64,000 nucleotides of DNA from Adiantum capillus-veneris (Eukaryota; Streptophyta; Polypodiopsida; Polypodiales; Pteridaceae), in assembly GCA_014529385.2 (NCBI GenBank), contig CM043966.1, positions 99,081,087-99,145,086 of the forward strand. The letters run 5' to 3'. Made by a program: the position numbers and the translations under genes. A model generated the notes under the pieces. It saw only the letters and a list, made by a program, of their open reading frames with translations. It ran no database searches and was not told where the DNA came from. Every line of letters starts with the position of its first letter. The stretch's first letter is position 1. Shown here piece after piece: positions 52,919-63,967 of this stretch.

Positions 52919-54706
52919 ATGCCATAGAATATGAGAGCCGAAGGCTCAATATTGATGTACGAGTCTTGGGCATTTATGAGAAAGAGCTTTTAGCTATTCT
53001 ACATGCCCTAGACACATGGAAGCACTACCTATTGGGGACTCCATTTATCCTACGAACCGACCACCAAAGTCTCAAGTATTTCATGACGCAAACCAAGATT
53101 TCTAACAAACAAATGAGGTGGGCAAATTTTCTTTCACAATTTAATTTCCATATTGCTCACATAGCTGGTAAGCACAATCAAGTGGCCTATGCACTTTCAC
53201 GACGACCCAAAGTTAATGCGGTGTCTATAGCTACTCACAATGATCTATCCTCTATGATAGATGAGTATGCTACTGACCCTGACTTTAGATACATAATATC
53301 AGCCCTTGCTTTGGGGAAGAAAGAGAAACCATTCACCTTGCAGGATGGTTATCTTCTCCACGGAAATAGGCTATGTGTTACCCATTCCCTTCGTGAGAAA
53401 GTTATGTATGAATCCCATGCTCCTCCATATGCGGAGCATAGAGGTATTCAACCTACTCTCCGAGGAGTAGAGATGTACTTCTATTGGCCTACCATGAAAG
53501 TGGACATACAAGAGTATGTTTCAAAATGTGCAGTATGCCAAAAGACCAAGTATGATAGAGGCAAGAAACCTGGATTACTCCAGCCATTGCCTATCCCAAA
53601 TTCACCATGGGAGAGTATATCCATGGATTTCATCTTTGGATTACCCAAGTCTATCCATGGGAATACAGGAATATGGACAATAGTTGATAGGTTTAGCAAG
53701 CAAGCACACTTTATTCTTGTCAAAAAGACTATTAAGGCACATCAAATGGCAACTCTCGTCATATCTCAGATTTTCAAGCACCATGGATTACCCACATCCA
53801 TCGTGTCAGATAGAGATCCTAGAATGACCAGTAATTTCTGGAAAGGTCTCTTTGAAAATCTAGGAACAAGATTGAATTTCTCTTCAGTCTATCACCCACA
53901 AACGGATGGCCAAAGTGAGATAGCCAATCTTACCATACTTGATCTACTCAAGACTTATGTTTCCAGAGTAGATCAACGCTCACAATGGGAAAAGTACTTA
54001 CCTCTTGTAGAGTATGCCTATCAATAATACTGTACATACTTCTATGGGAAAAGCACCCTTTGAGATCATTGAGGGAAGACCTAAAAGTCCCTTTCTACTC
54101 AAAGTACATGGGAAGATCTTCTCCGCCGATGAGTATAGCCTTGACCTACAAGAATCTTTTCAAAAGATTAGGGAGGCTATATCCATCTCTCAACAAATGC
54201 AAAAAGTTGCTGCTGATAAGCACATAAGAGCCTTAATGTTAAAAAAAAATGATTGGGTCTTACTCAAGTTTTCGAAGGCTCGATTAAGGCAAACGACGGG
54301 CAAAAATCCTACAGGCCATCAAAAGAATTATGCTAAACTAGCAAAAAGATACTATGGTCCTTTCCAAATCTTGAAGCCCATCAATGAAACGGCTTATCAA
54401 CTCAGGTTGCCCAACCATTGGCTCATACACAATTCCTTTCATGTAAGCCTACTTAAGCCCTACAAAAGAGAGCCACCAACTGAACTAATTATTGAAGACC
54501 CTCCCGAAGTTGAAGACCAAGAAGAGGTGCTACAACCGGAAGCTGTCCTTCGGCATGAAGACAAGGTGCTATGAAATGGTAAGATTATCCGACGGTATCT
54601 TATTAAGTTCAAAAATTATCCTTTTGAAGATGCTAGCTGGATGCAAGGAATAAAGCTTAAGGATAGTATGAACCTTGTCAATGCTTACAATGCTACATTA
54701 GAGTAA
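52919..54706 (+). pseudogene. Chromovirus copy 1: RNase H, integrase, chromodomain
   Basis: Ty3/gypsy pol lacking everything before mid RNase H. RNase H (YEKELLAILHALDTW; RTDHQSLKYF), integrase HHCC (HAPPYAEHRG...CAVCQKTK) and DDE core (SMDFIFGLPKS; SDRDPRM; GQSEIAN) are in one frame to 54027. The frame changes at TATCAATAATAC and resumes at 54014-54574. A TGA at 54572-54574 is followed in frame by a chromodomain (IIRRYLIKFKNY; EDASWMQG) ending at TAA 54704-54706. The chromodomain would direct integration to particular chromatin marks. The left end abuts the LINE. Confidence 0.9.
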
Positions 54707-55063
54707 GAAAATGTACAAATTTCTTTTAAATGACTCATGTTTTTGTCTTATAAGACTAGTCCTCTTTTTAATTGTGCACAAATTTAACTATAATTCATGC
54801 TTAGAATCATGTTTGTGATGACGACGTCTCTCAAACACCAAGTAGAATTTTTCACTCTACTTTGGGAGAATGAAATGGACTAAAGAGCAGACATGCTTGC
54901 GGCATATGTCTCCCAAGCACCAAATGGATTAGTCATCCATCTTGGAAAGATGTCATAGGGTAAAAAGGGATCCTCTACCCGCTAAGTAAAATTGACTAAT
55001 GACTAAGGCTTTATCTCTTCTACCTCATAGTCGAGGACGACTATGATTTCAAGAGAGAGGTAA
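54707..55063 (+). other. Chromovirus 3' untranslated region and purine tract
   Basis: Non-coding, ending in the purine-rich AAGAGAGAGGTAA directly before the LTR start TGTCATAAAATC. Confidence 0.65.
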
Positions 55064-56705
55064 TGTCATAAAATCTAATATCTAATATCTAACCAACCCA
55101 AATGATTTTCTCATATTAAACTAATCACTTAATGTGGGAGAATAAACGGGAACAAGGGTTAACATATAGACATGTGCTTATAGATCTATCTCAACATAGG
55201 GCAAATGGTAAAGGGGCCCAAATGAGAGATGGTCTATCAAAGAGCAAGGCTAACCAATGGAGCATAGGACCTTAGGGTTAGCTTCATTGAAGTCCTCCAA
55301 TAATGTGTGTAAAAGTCCTTTGACCTTAGGTAAGCAAGGGCTGACCTTGAGGCGCGGGAACCCGACCCAGCTCGAGGTGCTTGTCCTGCTTGTCATGCTT
55401 GATGATTAAGGTGCTTGAGGTGCTTGATGATTGAGGTGCTTGAGATGCTGGAGGTGCTTAATTATTGAGATTCTTGAGGTGCTTGACATGCTTGAGATGC
55501 TAGGGTTGCACTTAAGGTGAGAACCTAGCCCAAGCTTAAAGTGCTTAACGGCCAAGCTTCTGGTGGGAACTGGGCCTATGTATGAGGGGCTTGAAGTGTC
55601 AAAAAGTCAAATATTCAATACCTACAAGGAGGGGGCAAGCCCTATATGAGGGGGGATGAGAGAGAACACCCACACACTCACACAAGGCATGCATGGTACA
55701 AAGAAAGCAAGAGGGACACTTGTCAAGTTCCTCCTCATGTTGCCCTCATGGTGTGCTTGAAGCCTATTGGTTGGCCACCCAAGGGGTCCAATAATAATTT
55801 AGGAGATTTAATTAATTGATTTAGCATTTATCTAGCCCTCTCTCTCAAAGGGGAAAAGGGGACACTTGCCTGAAGGCTACCCTTGCTGCTTGTAATGCCT
55901 CATGCTTGTGATTGGCTAGGCCTGGAGGGGTCCAATGAGCTTCAAGCATGAGCTACAAGGGGGGGTCGACCCAAGAAAGCTAGGGGGTTTCTTAGGGGGT
56001 ATACTCACACACACACACACTCACAAACACTCTCATTGTGTGCTATGCAAAGTGCAAGAGCTCCCTCTCCTTCTCCAAGCAAGTAGAGGTTGAGAGTCTA
56101 CACTGACACTCTTGGATATGGAGTGCAAATCCAACCAAGAGCCATGCTTCAATGCTTAATCTTTCCATCTCCTTCTTCTTCATTACTATGCTATTATGTA
56201 TGCTAGCAACAAGAGTTATGATAAGTGAGGATTTAATTCTTTCTCCTACAAAATGTTTCTTCTTCCTCTTCACTACCCTCATTCCCTACTAGCTCTCTCC
56301 ACCTTCAAAGGTGTTTGAGGTCTTGGGACTGAGGCTTGGGATAGTTGAAGCTTTCTTCAAGTTTATGTTATGTTTGTGATGCATGAATCTTTCCATCTTC
56401 ATTGCATCACCTAAGTCACAAGGAACACAAAGATTGTATTGTAACAAGTCTCTCTTAATGGGATAAATCATAATACAAATGCCTATTGGAGGAGGGACCG
56501 GCTCCACATAAATCCAGTCCTCAACTGTTGTCATGTTCTCTAATTTCTCTCTCTTGCAAAAGTATTGTTCATGCCAAGTTAACTAATTGCTATGATTATG
56601 TTGCTATCTTCAATTATGTTCACCCGCTATGCTCACAAAGTCATTTCTCAAAGTACTCTCATTAATTTCTGCTACTCTCAAATTAAATAGGCCAATTCCA
56701 TTACA
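55064..56705 (+). repeat. Single LTR shared by two chromovirus copies
   Basis: 1642 bp from TGTCATAAAATC to CCATTACA. It is preceded by the 3' end of copy 1 and followed by the primer site of copy 2, so it serves as 3' LTR of one and 5' LTR of the other. From about 55363 to 55505 it contains an ~11-base minisatellite based on GCTTGAGGTGC and GCTTGATGATT. Confidence 0.85.
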
Positions 56706-56706
56706 T

Positions 56707-56717
56707 TGGTATCAAAG
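56707..56717 (+). other. Primer binding site, tRNA-iMet type
   Basis: TGGTATCAAAG, one base after the LTR end, close to the usual TGGTATCAGAG. Confidence 0.8.
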
Positions 56718-57119
56718 AATTTGGGTTCTCTTTTCTTGCTTAAGAAGAGAGGTCCTTAAGTAGCCTATAAATGGTTGATGTGGTTAATTATATTAGGGTA
56801 AGTGGAACTGGGATCTATTATCGGTTTTGTTGAGCCCACTATGTGGGGGATGGTGCACACCTCGGGAGCTTTGGACTTAATAATGGAGTCTTTTTAGACT
56901 TGCCTACGGCTTTACCATTATTGATCCATAAGAAGTCCGAAAGGAGCTAGCCCTCGGCAACTCTACTATGATAGACCTACTCCTCTACTCTCTATAATTA
57001 ACCACTTCGAGCCATGGGTGTAGATACTTAAGAGCCGATTTTCAAAGGCTAAGAGGAGTGACAACTAAGGTTTTGAATTGCCAAAGCATACACTAAGTAC
57101 ATACATAAATTTTGTTAAC

Positions 57120-57680
57120 ATGGCTGACAATAATCAAGAGAGTAGAATGAACATTGATAGCTTTGATTTTTCACATGAAGGTGCTAATGATGATGCTCCC
57201 ATGTTTGTGAATTATCTCGTCACTAGGTTGCAGCAAGCTATGGGTAACCCTGATTTGCAAGCCAAAGTTACTCAACAACTTCGTGCTTATGGTATTTCCC
57301 TTCCTCTCCAAGAGGAGAGAGAGCTTAGGAGGCCTCTTGAAGAGAACCCCAAAAGAAGACTCTCTCCCATTCGAGAGGAGGAATCCAAAGAGCAAGAAAG
57401 CAATGAAAGTTTAAGTTCCTCTGAAGATGTGGCTCCACAAAGACGGCGGTCTAGACGATCTCCCACTCCTCCCAAGAGGAAAAGATCAACACATAGTCCT
57501 TCTCCTCATCATTTTGAAAGGCAAGAGAGGAAAAAAAGGAAGAAAAGGGCTAGGAAGAGGTCACCCTCTTCTCCTTCTTCTTCACCTTCCTCCTCTTCCA
57601 ACGAAAGTTATGGCTATTCTCCTAGAGAATACAAGAGGGGAGGACATCGCAAATCATTTCCTATGCTTGGGGAAAGGTAA
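57120..57680 (+). pseudogene. Chromovirus copy 2 gag, core deleted
   Basis: ATG at 57120, 186 codons, ending TAA 57678-57680. The N-terminus is acidic (MADNNQESRMNIDSFDF). The C-terminal half is arginine/serine-rich with basic runs. There is no capsid core and no zinc knuckle, and protease follows within about 20 bases in another frame. The middle and end of gag have evidently been deleted. A leader of about 400 bp precedes it. Confidence 0.7.
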
Positions 57681-58830
57681 GAGATCATGATGCCTTCATC
57701 TTGTTTGACCCTGGCTCTACTCTCAACTTCATATCAACGGAGTTGGCCACCAAGTTGGGCATTCAAGATTTTGAGATGGGAGATATAGTAGTGGCTGATG
57801 CAGCTTTCAAGGGACAACAAGCCTCCATCACTCCCTTGATTGGGAAGTTGAGGCTTCATGTCCAAAGCTATGTTGACAAAGAAGACTTCTTCATCTCTCC
57901 TCTCCAACATGAGGATGTTATCCTAGGGGCACCATGGTTTGATCGCATGGCTGCCAACATGAAGTTCCCTGAAAGGAAAATCTACTTCACCTACAGGGGA
58001 AAGAACATGTATATAGATGCTAGTGAGCGTGGTCGCACTATTCCACTTGTAAATCCTCTTGCTTTTGATAAGTCAATGAAGAGCTCAGTTCCTGCGTACA
58101 TGATTTTTGTCAAAGAGTCTCTAAAAGATACTAATGTTTCATCAAATGTAAATGGTAGGAATCAAGAAGAGTTAGAGTTGTCTAATTTTCTAAAAGGATT
58201 CCAAGATGTGTTCATCAATGATATCCCTATGGACTTACCTCCAAAACGAGGGGATGATGACCATCGCATTGAGCTCCTTCGTGGAATCTCACCACCTAAC
58301 AAGCCTCCTTATCAAGTCTCACAAGCTCAACAAGAGGAGATCATGAGGCAAGTACAAGAGCTGGTAGACAAAGGGATGGTGAGGCCTAGTTCCTCTCCCT
58401 TTTGTTCTCCAGTCCTTTTAGTGCAAAAGAAAGATGGTACATACCGTATGTGTGTGGACTATCGAGCACTAAACCATATCACTATCAAAAACAGATTTCC
58501 CATACCTCGGGTAGAAGATTTGTTTGATAAGCTACAAGGCTCTACCTACTTCAGTAGGATTGACCTTAAGAGTGGCTATCATCAAATAAGGATAGTGGAT
58601 GAAGATATCTTAAAGACCGCGTTTCGCACAATGTTTGGTCTTTATGAATATCTAGTCATGCCTTTTGGCTTGACCAATGCACCAGCTACGTTCAATCATT
58701 TGATGGAGAAAATTTTTAGACCATACCACAAATTCACTGGAGTGTTCTTTCATGATATCATCATCTACTCCAAGTCTTTGGAAGCAACATCTCCGAGTGA
58801 TTTTTCAAGCATTGAGGGAGAATAAGCTTT
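57670..58830 (+). pseudogene. Chromovirus copy 2 protease and reverse transcriptase
   Basis: Protease begins [15 protein letters not shown] (catalytic D in DPGS) and ends with LGAPWFD. RT follows with [31 protein letters not shown] and [12 protein letters not shown]. The catalytic box reads [11 protein letters not shown]: the first Asp of the usual F/YxDD is His, which should abolish polymerisation. The frame is lost near 58790 and resumes in the next ORF. Confidence 0.9.
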
Positions 58831-59516
58831 TTCTCAACCAAAAGAAAAGCGAATTCTTCCTTCAAGAGATTCAATACCTAGGTCATATTATCTCTAAATA
58901 TGGTATCCGAATGGATCCATCAAAGTTAGAGGTAATAAAAGCATGGCCTAACCCAAGAAATCTACATGAGCTAAGAAGCTTTGTTGGTATGTGCGCATAC
59001 TATAGACGCTTCATAGCAAAATTCTCTCAAGTAGCAGGACTACTACACAACTTAACTAAGAAGAACGTTAAGTTTGTATGGACTGCTAAGGAGCAAAATG
59101 CTTTTGAAAATATCAAAGAGAAGCTTCCTTCCCAACCAGTCCTCATGCTTCCGGATCTCTCAAAGCCATTTGAGGTTCAATGTGATACTTGTGGTGATTG
59201 CCTTCGAGCAGTTTTGCTTCAAGAAGGGCATGCCATAGCATATGAGAGCCGAAGGCTCAATATTGATGAACGGGTCTTGGGCATTTATGAGAAAGAGCTT
59301 TTAGCTGTTCTACATGCCCTAGACACATGGAAGCACTACCTATTGGGGACTCCATTTATCCTACGAACCGACCACCAAAGTCTCAAGTATTTCATGACGC
59401 AAACCAAGCTTTCCGACAAACAAATGAGGTGGGAAAATTTTCTTTCGCAATTTAATTTCCATATTTCTCACATAGCTGGTAAGCACAGTCAAGTGGCCAA
59501 TGCAGTTTCACGATGA
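58790..59516 (+). pseudogene. Chromovirus copy 2 RT thumb and RNase H
   Basis: Continues RT ([46 protein letters not shown]) and RNase H (FEVQCDTCGD; YEKELLAVLHALDTW). It ends at TGA 59514-59516, where copy 1 reads CGA. Integrase continues in the same frame beyond the stop. Confidence 0.9.
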
Positions 59517-60401
59517 CCCAAAGTTCATGCGGTGTCTATAGCTACTCACAATGATCTATCCTCTATGATAGTTGAGTATGCTACTGGCCCTGACTTTAGA
59601 GAAGTAATGTTAGCCCTTGCTTTGGGGAAGAAAGAGGAACCATTCACCTTGCAGGATGGTAATCTTCTCCACGGAAATAGGCTATGTGTTACCCATTCCC
59701 TTCGTGAGAAAGTTATGTATGAATCCCATGCTCCTCCATATGCGGGGCATAGAGGTATTCAACCTACTCTCCGAGGAGTAGAGACGTACTTCTATTGGCC
59801 TACCATCAAAGTGGACATACAAGAGTATGTTTCAAAATGTGTAGTATGCCAAAAGACCAAGTATGATAGAGGGAAGAAACCTGGATTACTCCAGCCATTG
59901 CCTATCCCAAATTCACCATGGGAGAGTATATCCATGGATTTCATCTTTGGATTACCCAAGTCTATCCATGGGAATACAGGAATATGGACAATAGTTGACA
60001 GGTTTAGCAAGCAAGCACACTTTATTCCTGTCAAAAAGACTATTAAGGCACATCAAATGACAACTCTCTTCATATCTCAGATTTTCAAGCACCATGGATT
60101 ACCCACATCCATCGTGTCAGATAGAGATCCTAGAATGACCATTAATTTCTGGAAAGGTCTCTTTGAAAATCTAGGAACAAGATTGAATTTCTCTTCGGCC
60201 TATAACCCACAAACGGATGGCCAAAGTGAGATAGTCAATCTTACGATACTTAATCTACTCAAGACTTATGTTACCGAAGTAGATCAACGCTCACAATGGG
60301 AAAAGTACTTACCTCTTGTAGAGTATGCCTATCAATAATACTGTACATACTTCTACGGGAAAAGCACCGTTTGAGATCATTGAGGGAAGACCTAAAAGTC
60401 C
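59517..60401 (+). pseudogene. Chromovirus copy 2 integrase, truncated
   Basis: HHCC finger (HAPPYAGHRG...CVVCQKTK) and core domain (SMDFIFGLPKS; SDRDPRM; GQSEIVN) as in copy 1. The same frame change occurs at 60325-60338 (TATCAATAATAC). Homology to copy 1 ends abruptly at 60401; the chromodomain end is missing. Confidence 0.88.
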
Positions 60402-60635
60402 ATTAGGAAATTTCGGAGGTCATTTGGAGGGCCTTCTAAGAAAATGTATTTTTTGCACACTCTCTCTAGAAAAAATGGCAAATAAAAGAGCTGGGTCTTT
60501 CATAGTAAAACTTCAAAAAGTGTACTTTAAGTAGATTCCTTACTCTTCTGAACATTCGTTCGTAGTGATTGAGGGATAATCCTCTTTTCAGTTGCATTGA
60601 ATGAACCTCGTCAATATGGAGGGAATGAGGCTAAC
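60402..60635. other. Start of unknown unit after chromovirus break
   Basis: Begins ATTAGGAAATTTCGG. No TATA box or coding frame is convincing. It may contain the left end and promoter of the gene that follows. Confidence 0.4.
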
Positions 60636-63451
60636 ATGGAGGGACGAATCCGCAGCCGCTATTCACTTTCCATTAAACCTGCACATTTGGCTAATGGCGC
60701 ACTCCTCAAAGGGCACAAATGTTACCTAGAAACGAGCCAAATATCACCTTCACATTGATTTGGACAATGAGTACCAACCATTGATTAAGCGCAGTAAAAC
60801 AAGCACACATATACCTCCCGCTTCCATAGACACGCTCAGAGCTCAAGGAGCTAAACACATAGATATCTGGACGAGAGGCTCTCTCTACCCTAAGAATCCA
60901 ATAACTAATGCGTCTCCACCGTTTGTCAATCCTACAAGCTTATTGACCTTTGCTGGTGATGGAGAAAAGGGCCTTCTGGGTTATTGTAAATCACTTACAA
61001 GAGAAGCTGAAACTTACAAGAGCATTCTCCAAGCTCAACAATGTGAGATTGTTTGCCTTTCACATTTACATTCTACAGATCAGGTTACCATTTTGCAACA
61101 TAAAACAGAGGTACAAGAACTGAAAGGAAAGGTGCGAAGTTGTCAAATGAAGGACACCATCTTGGGTGGTCGTATCCGAAAGAAGAAATTGCGCAATCTT
61201 GAAACATTGCACGTTGCATCAGGAGGTCTCAAGAAAAGAATCCGAGCATTAAGGTGATGCTTCTTGGTTGGCTACATTGTCTTAGTTAAGTAATCTTTTT
61301 GTTTTTTCTTGTTATGCATTGTTTTCATGTGCCTAAATAGTGTTAGTGAAGCAAATTTTCTGTTATTTACTTATGCATTGTCTTCATGTAGAAATTCAAT
61401 CTATCCTGACAAGGAAAACATTGACCCCAAAGCCAATATAGGAAAGAGATTGAAGCCACTTATAAGTAGAAGCCTAGCAGTAGATATAGTACATGACAAG
61501 AAGTTTAAGGTCCTACAACGAAATGTAGTGGACCGCTTTATTTCAGAGAACTCAGTGCCTGCAAAAGAGATACAAGGCACACTTGATTCACTTGGTGTAA
61601 GCAAAAGAGGATATTCGGCTATCCAAAAGTCTGTCTCATCCATCTTTGTTAGGAAGGGTATAAAATCCAAACTTCTACCATCAGCCTCAAGTGTTTGGAA
61701 AGAGAGGCTTCAGCTTAACGAGGCACAGGGAGACTATCTTGGACAGCCCTTTCATATTAAAGCAACTTACAGTGGCCATGGAGCAAACATGGCATATGAT
61801 GAGTTCAACAATATTTTTATGGACTTGCGGATATTACAGAAGAGAATGGTGGAGTTTTACAACATCACATTTGAAGAGTCACGTGGGGTATTACATTTTG
61901 TGTTAAAACTGGATGAGTGTGAGCTTGTTAAAGAGAAAAATCTAGAGCGTGTTACTATTACTTTAATGAATAGATCCCTCTCAAAGTGTCCCAGTGATGA
62001 TCCTTTATATTTTAGTGTTCAATCAGAATCTAACATATGGTGGCTTGGTGCATTTGAGGTAAGCGAGATTCTCAAGTAAGCTCAAATTTTTAGATCTACT
62101 TAAGTCTCATTTATTTTGTGTTGCAGGTAAAGAAAGAAGATCATGAGATTCTATATTGGGTGTTCCATCGAACTAATATTCCGGAGGTGATTGATCGACA
62201 GACTAACCAGGGAGAGGTACTACGTCTAGATGGAAGGGGAGACTTTCAAGTTCAGTGGCATCTTGCAGGTGACCTTAAAACATTAAAGTGCATGTATAAT
62301 TGTGGAATGGGTGCAATGGCAAAGTCACCGTGTTTGTTCTGCATGGAGCCTGCAAAGGTCATGGACCCAAAGTGGTGGAGAAAAGCTCCAACACGTCACA
62401 TTGAGGATCCTGCTTTTCGACCGGTTTTGAAAATACCACTTGTGAATGTCCACATTTGTACAATGCATGCCCTTTGTAGAATTGTGGAGAAATTGGTCTA
62501 CTTATACATCGGGTTTTCTTGGAAGATTAAGAACTCCGCAGAACGACAAGTAGCCCTGCAGTGCTTAGAAATGGTACTGTCGGATATGGGGCTTCATGGT
62601 GGCAATGTGAAAATCCAGCGGGATGAAAAGAGATCAACTGCTGAGAAGGATGTCCCATGCAAACCATCCATCGGTGGGGTGAAGGCACGGAGGTTTTTAT
62701 CTAAGCCCCAAGGTACAAGAGATCCAAAGCTAACAAAGCATGGAAAAATATATTACACATCTTATGTTAGCAAGGTAGAGTATCAGAGCTGGAAAAAGCT
62801 ACATATTGCAGTCAAAGACCACGAACCAACTACTCGTAACGCGAAGGCTGAGGTTTGGCGATCAATAGACATCCTATTTTTGATGTGCGACAAAGATGAC
62901 TGGTCACAAGGTGATATGAACAAGTTCAAGGAAAATCTCAACCTTCTGAAAAAATCATTCAAGACAGCATGGACAGACACCCAGATTACTCACTACATGG
63001 TATTATCATGTATTTCTTTCTCTCTTATGTGCAAATATGTGACTGTAAAACATTCTAACTAATCTGTTTTCATATCCAGCACATCATCTTCAATCATTTG
63101 CCATATTTTATACAGAAGTATGGGAACCCGGCAATATGGAATACCCAAGGGATGGAAAAGTCTCATTACATGGCGAGAAATGCTTATTTCAGGCACACAC
63201 GACATGGTGGCTCTCGAATCAAGGCTAACAGTTTGAGAGAACTATTTGAATGGTTCTATCGTAGAATCATTCATTGAATGCAGGCAAAAGAAGTCTTGGC
63301 AAATTCAGCAACAACACAAGCCATCAGACATTTACAACAACAAAAAGCTAAAAGATCAATGGCATACAACAACTCCGGAGCTCGTGAAAGTCAACGAAGG
63401 TGGAGAGAGACAATGGTGTATGTGAATCACAAGTGGAGAAAGATACTCTGA
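60636..63451 (+). CDS. Four-exon gene, unknown family, possible DDE-type nuclease
   Basis: Exons by GT-AG rule and frame continuity: about 60636-61253, 61392-62058, 62127-62999 and 63080-63451. The three introns are 138, 68 and 80 bases and all splice in frame. The first exon has one frame change near 60748 and encodes a coiled-coil-like region (REAETYKSILQAQQCEIV). Exons 2-3 contain FVLKLDECELVKEKN, AGDLKTLKCMYN, CLFCMEPAKV and NVHICTMHALCRIVEKL: spaced Asp residues on predicted strands, a CXXC and a His pair. That pattern recalls RNase H-fold transposases with an inserted zinc-binding part, but I cannot name a family. A TGA at 63275-63277 precedes a further 57 in-frame codons, so the gene may be slightly truncated. 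It converges on the leftward gene at 63515. Confidence 0.6.
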
Positions 63452-63514
63452 GTGGATGACATTGTACAAAATTTATGTAATACATGATCTTATACAATTG
63501 CTACTTGAAGTGTA

Positions 63515-63946
63515 TCAAGATTTTGCAGGTTCAATTTTGTTTTTTGGCACGTCACCCTTGTAACGAATCATGAGATGTTTGCCATACTCTAAAAGTTCAT
63601 CTGGGTTTTGTCTACCAAGAGCTAGTGCCATTGCTGTGTAGGTGTAGTAATACGCTGCCCGACCACCTGTATAGCCTGGGCAGTAACCAAAACAATCTCT
63701 AGCAAACACTTTGTCCACAAGAATGACTTTATCTGCACTTTTGGGCAGCACCGGTCCACCCAAGAAGCGTGATAGTGTCTTGAATGTGTAAGTTGCTATT
63801 GAACCCTCTTGTGACATGGAATTGTGAAAAACTACTATCGGCGACTCACAAAGCTTTGAAAGGTACTGTGCTAGGGCCGCATCCCTTCCTCGATACTCTC
63901 TTGTACGGCGAGGTGGTCATCCTTGTCAGCAATCCAAGACTGCACA
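63515..63946 (-). CDS. Leftward partial gene, unknown family
   Basis: Last exon of a leftward gene. A probable acceptor (TATGTGCAG on the minus strand) lies at about 63947. The frame EYRGRDAALAQYLSKLCESP continues through IVVFHNSMSQEGSIATYTF and GRAAYYYTYTAMALALGR to the stop at 63515. A frame change near 63895 separates it from SWIADKDDHLAVQ at the exon start. I do not recognise it. It ends 63 bases from the end of the rightward gene, making a convergent pair. The rest lies beyond the window. Confidence 0.45.
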
Positions 63947-63965
63947 TACAATGTCAGAAATGACA

Positions 63966-63967
<2 letters not shown>

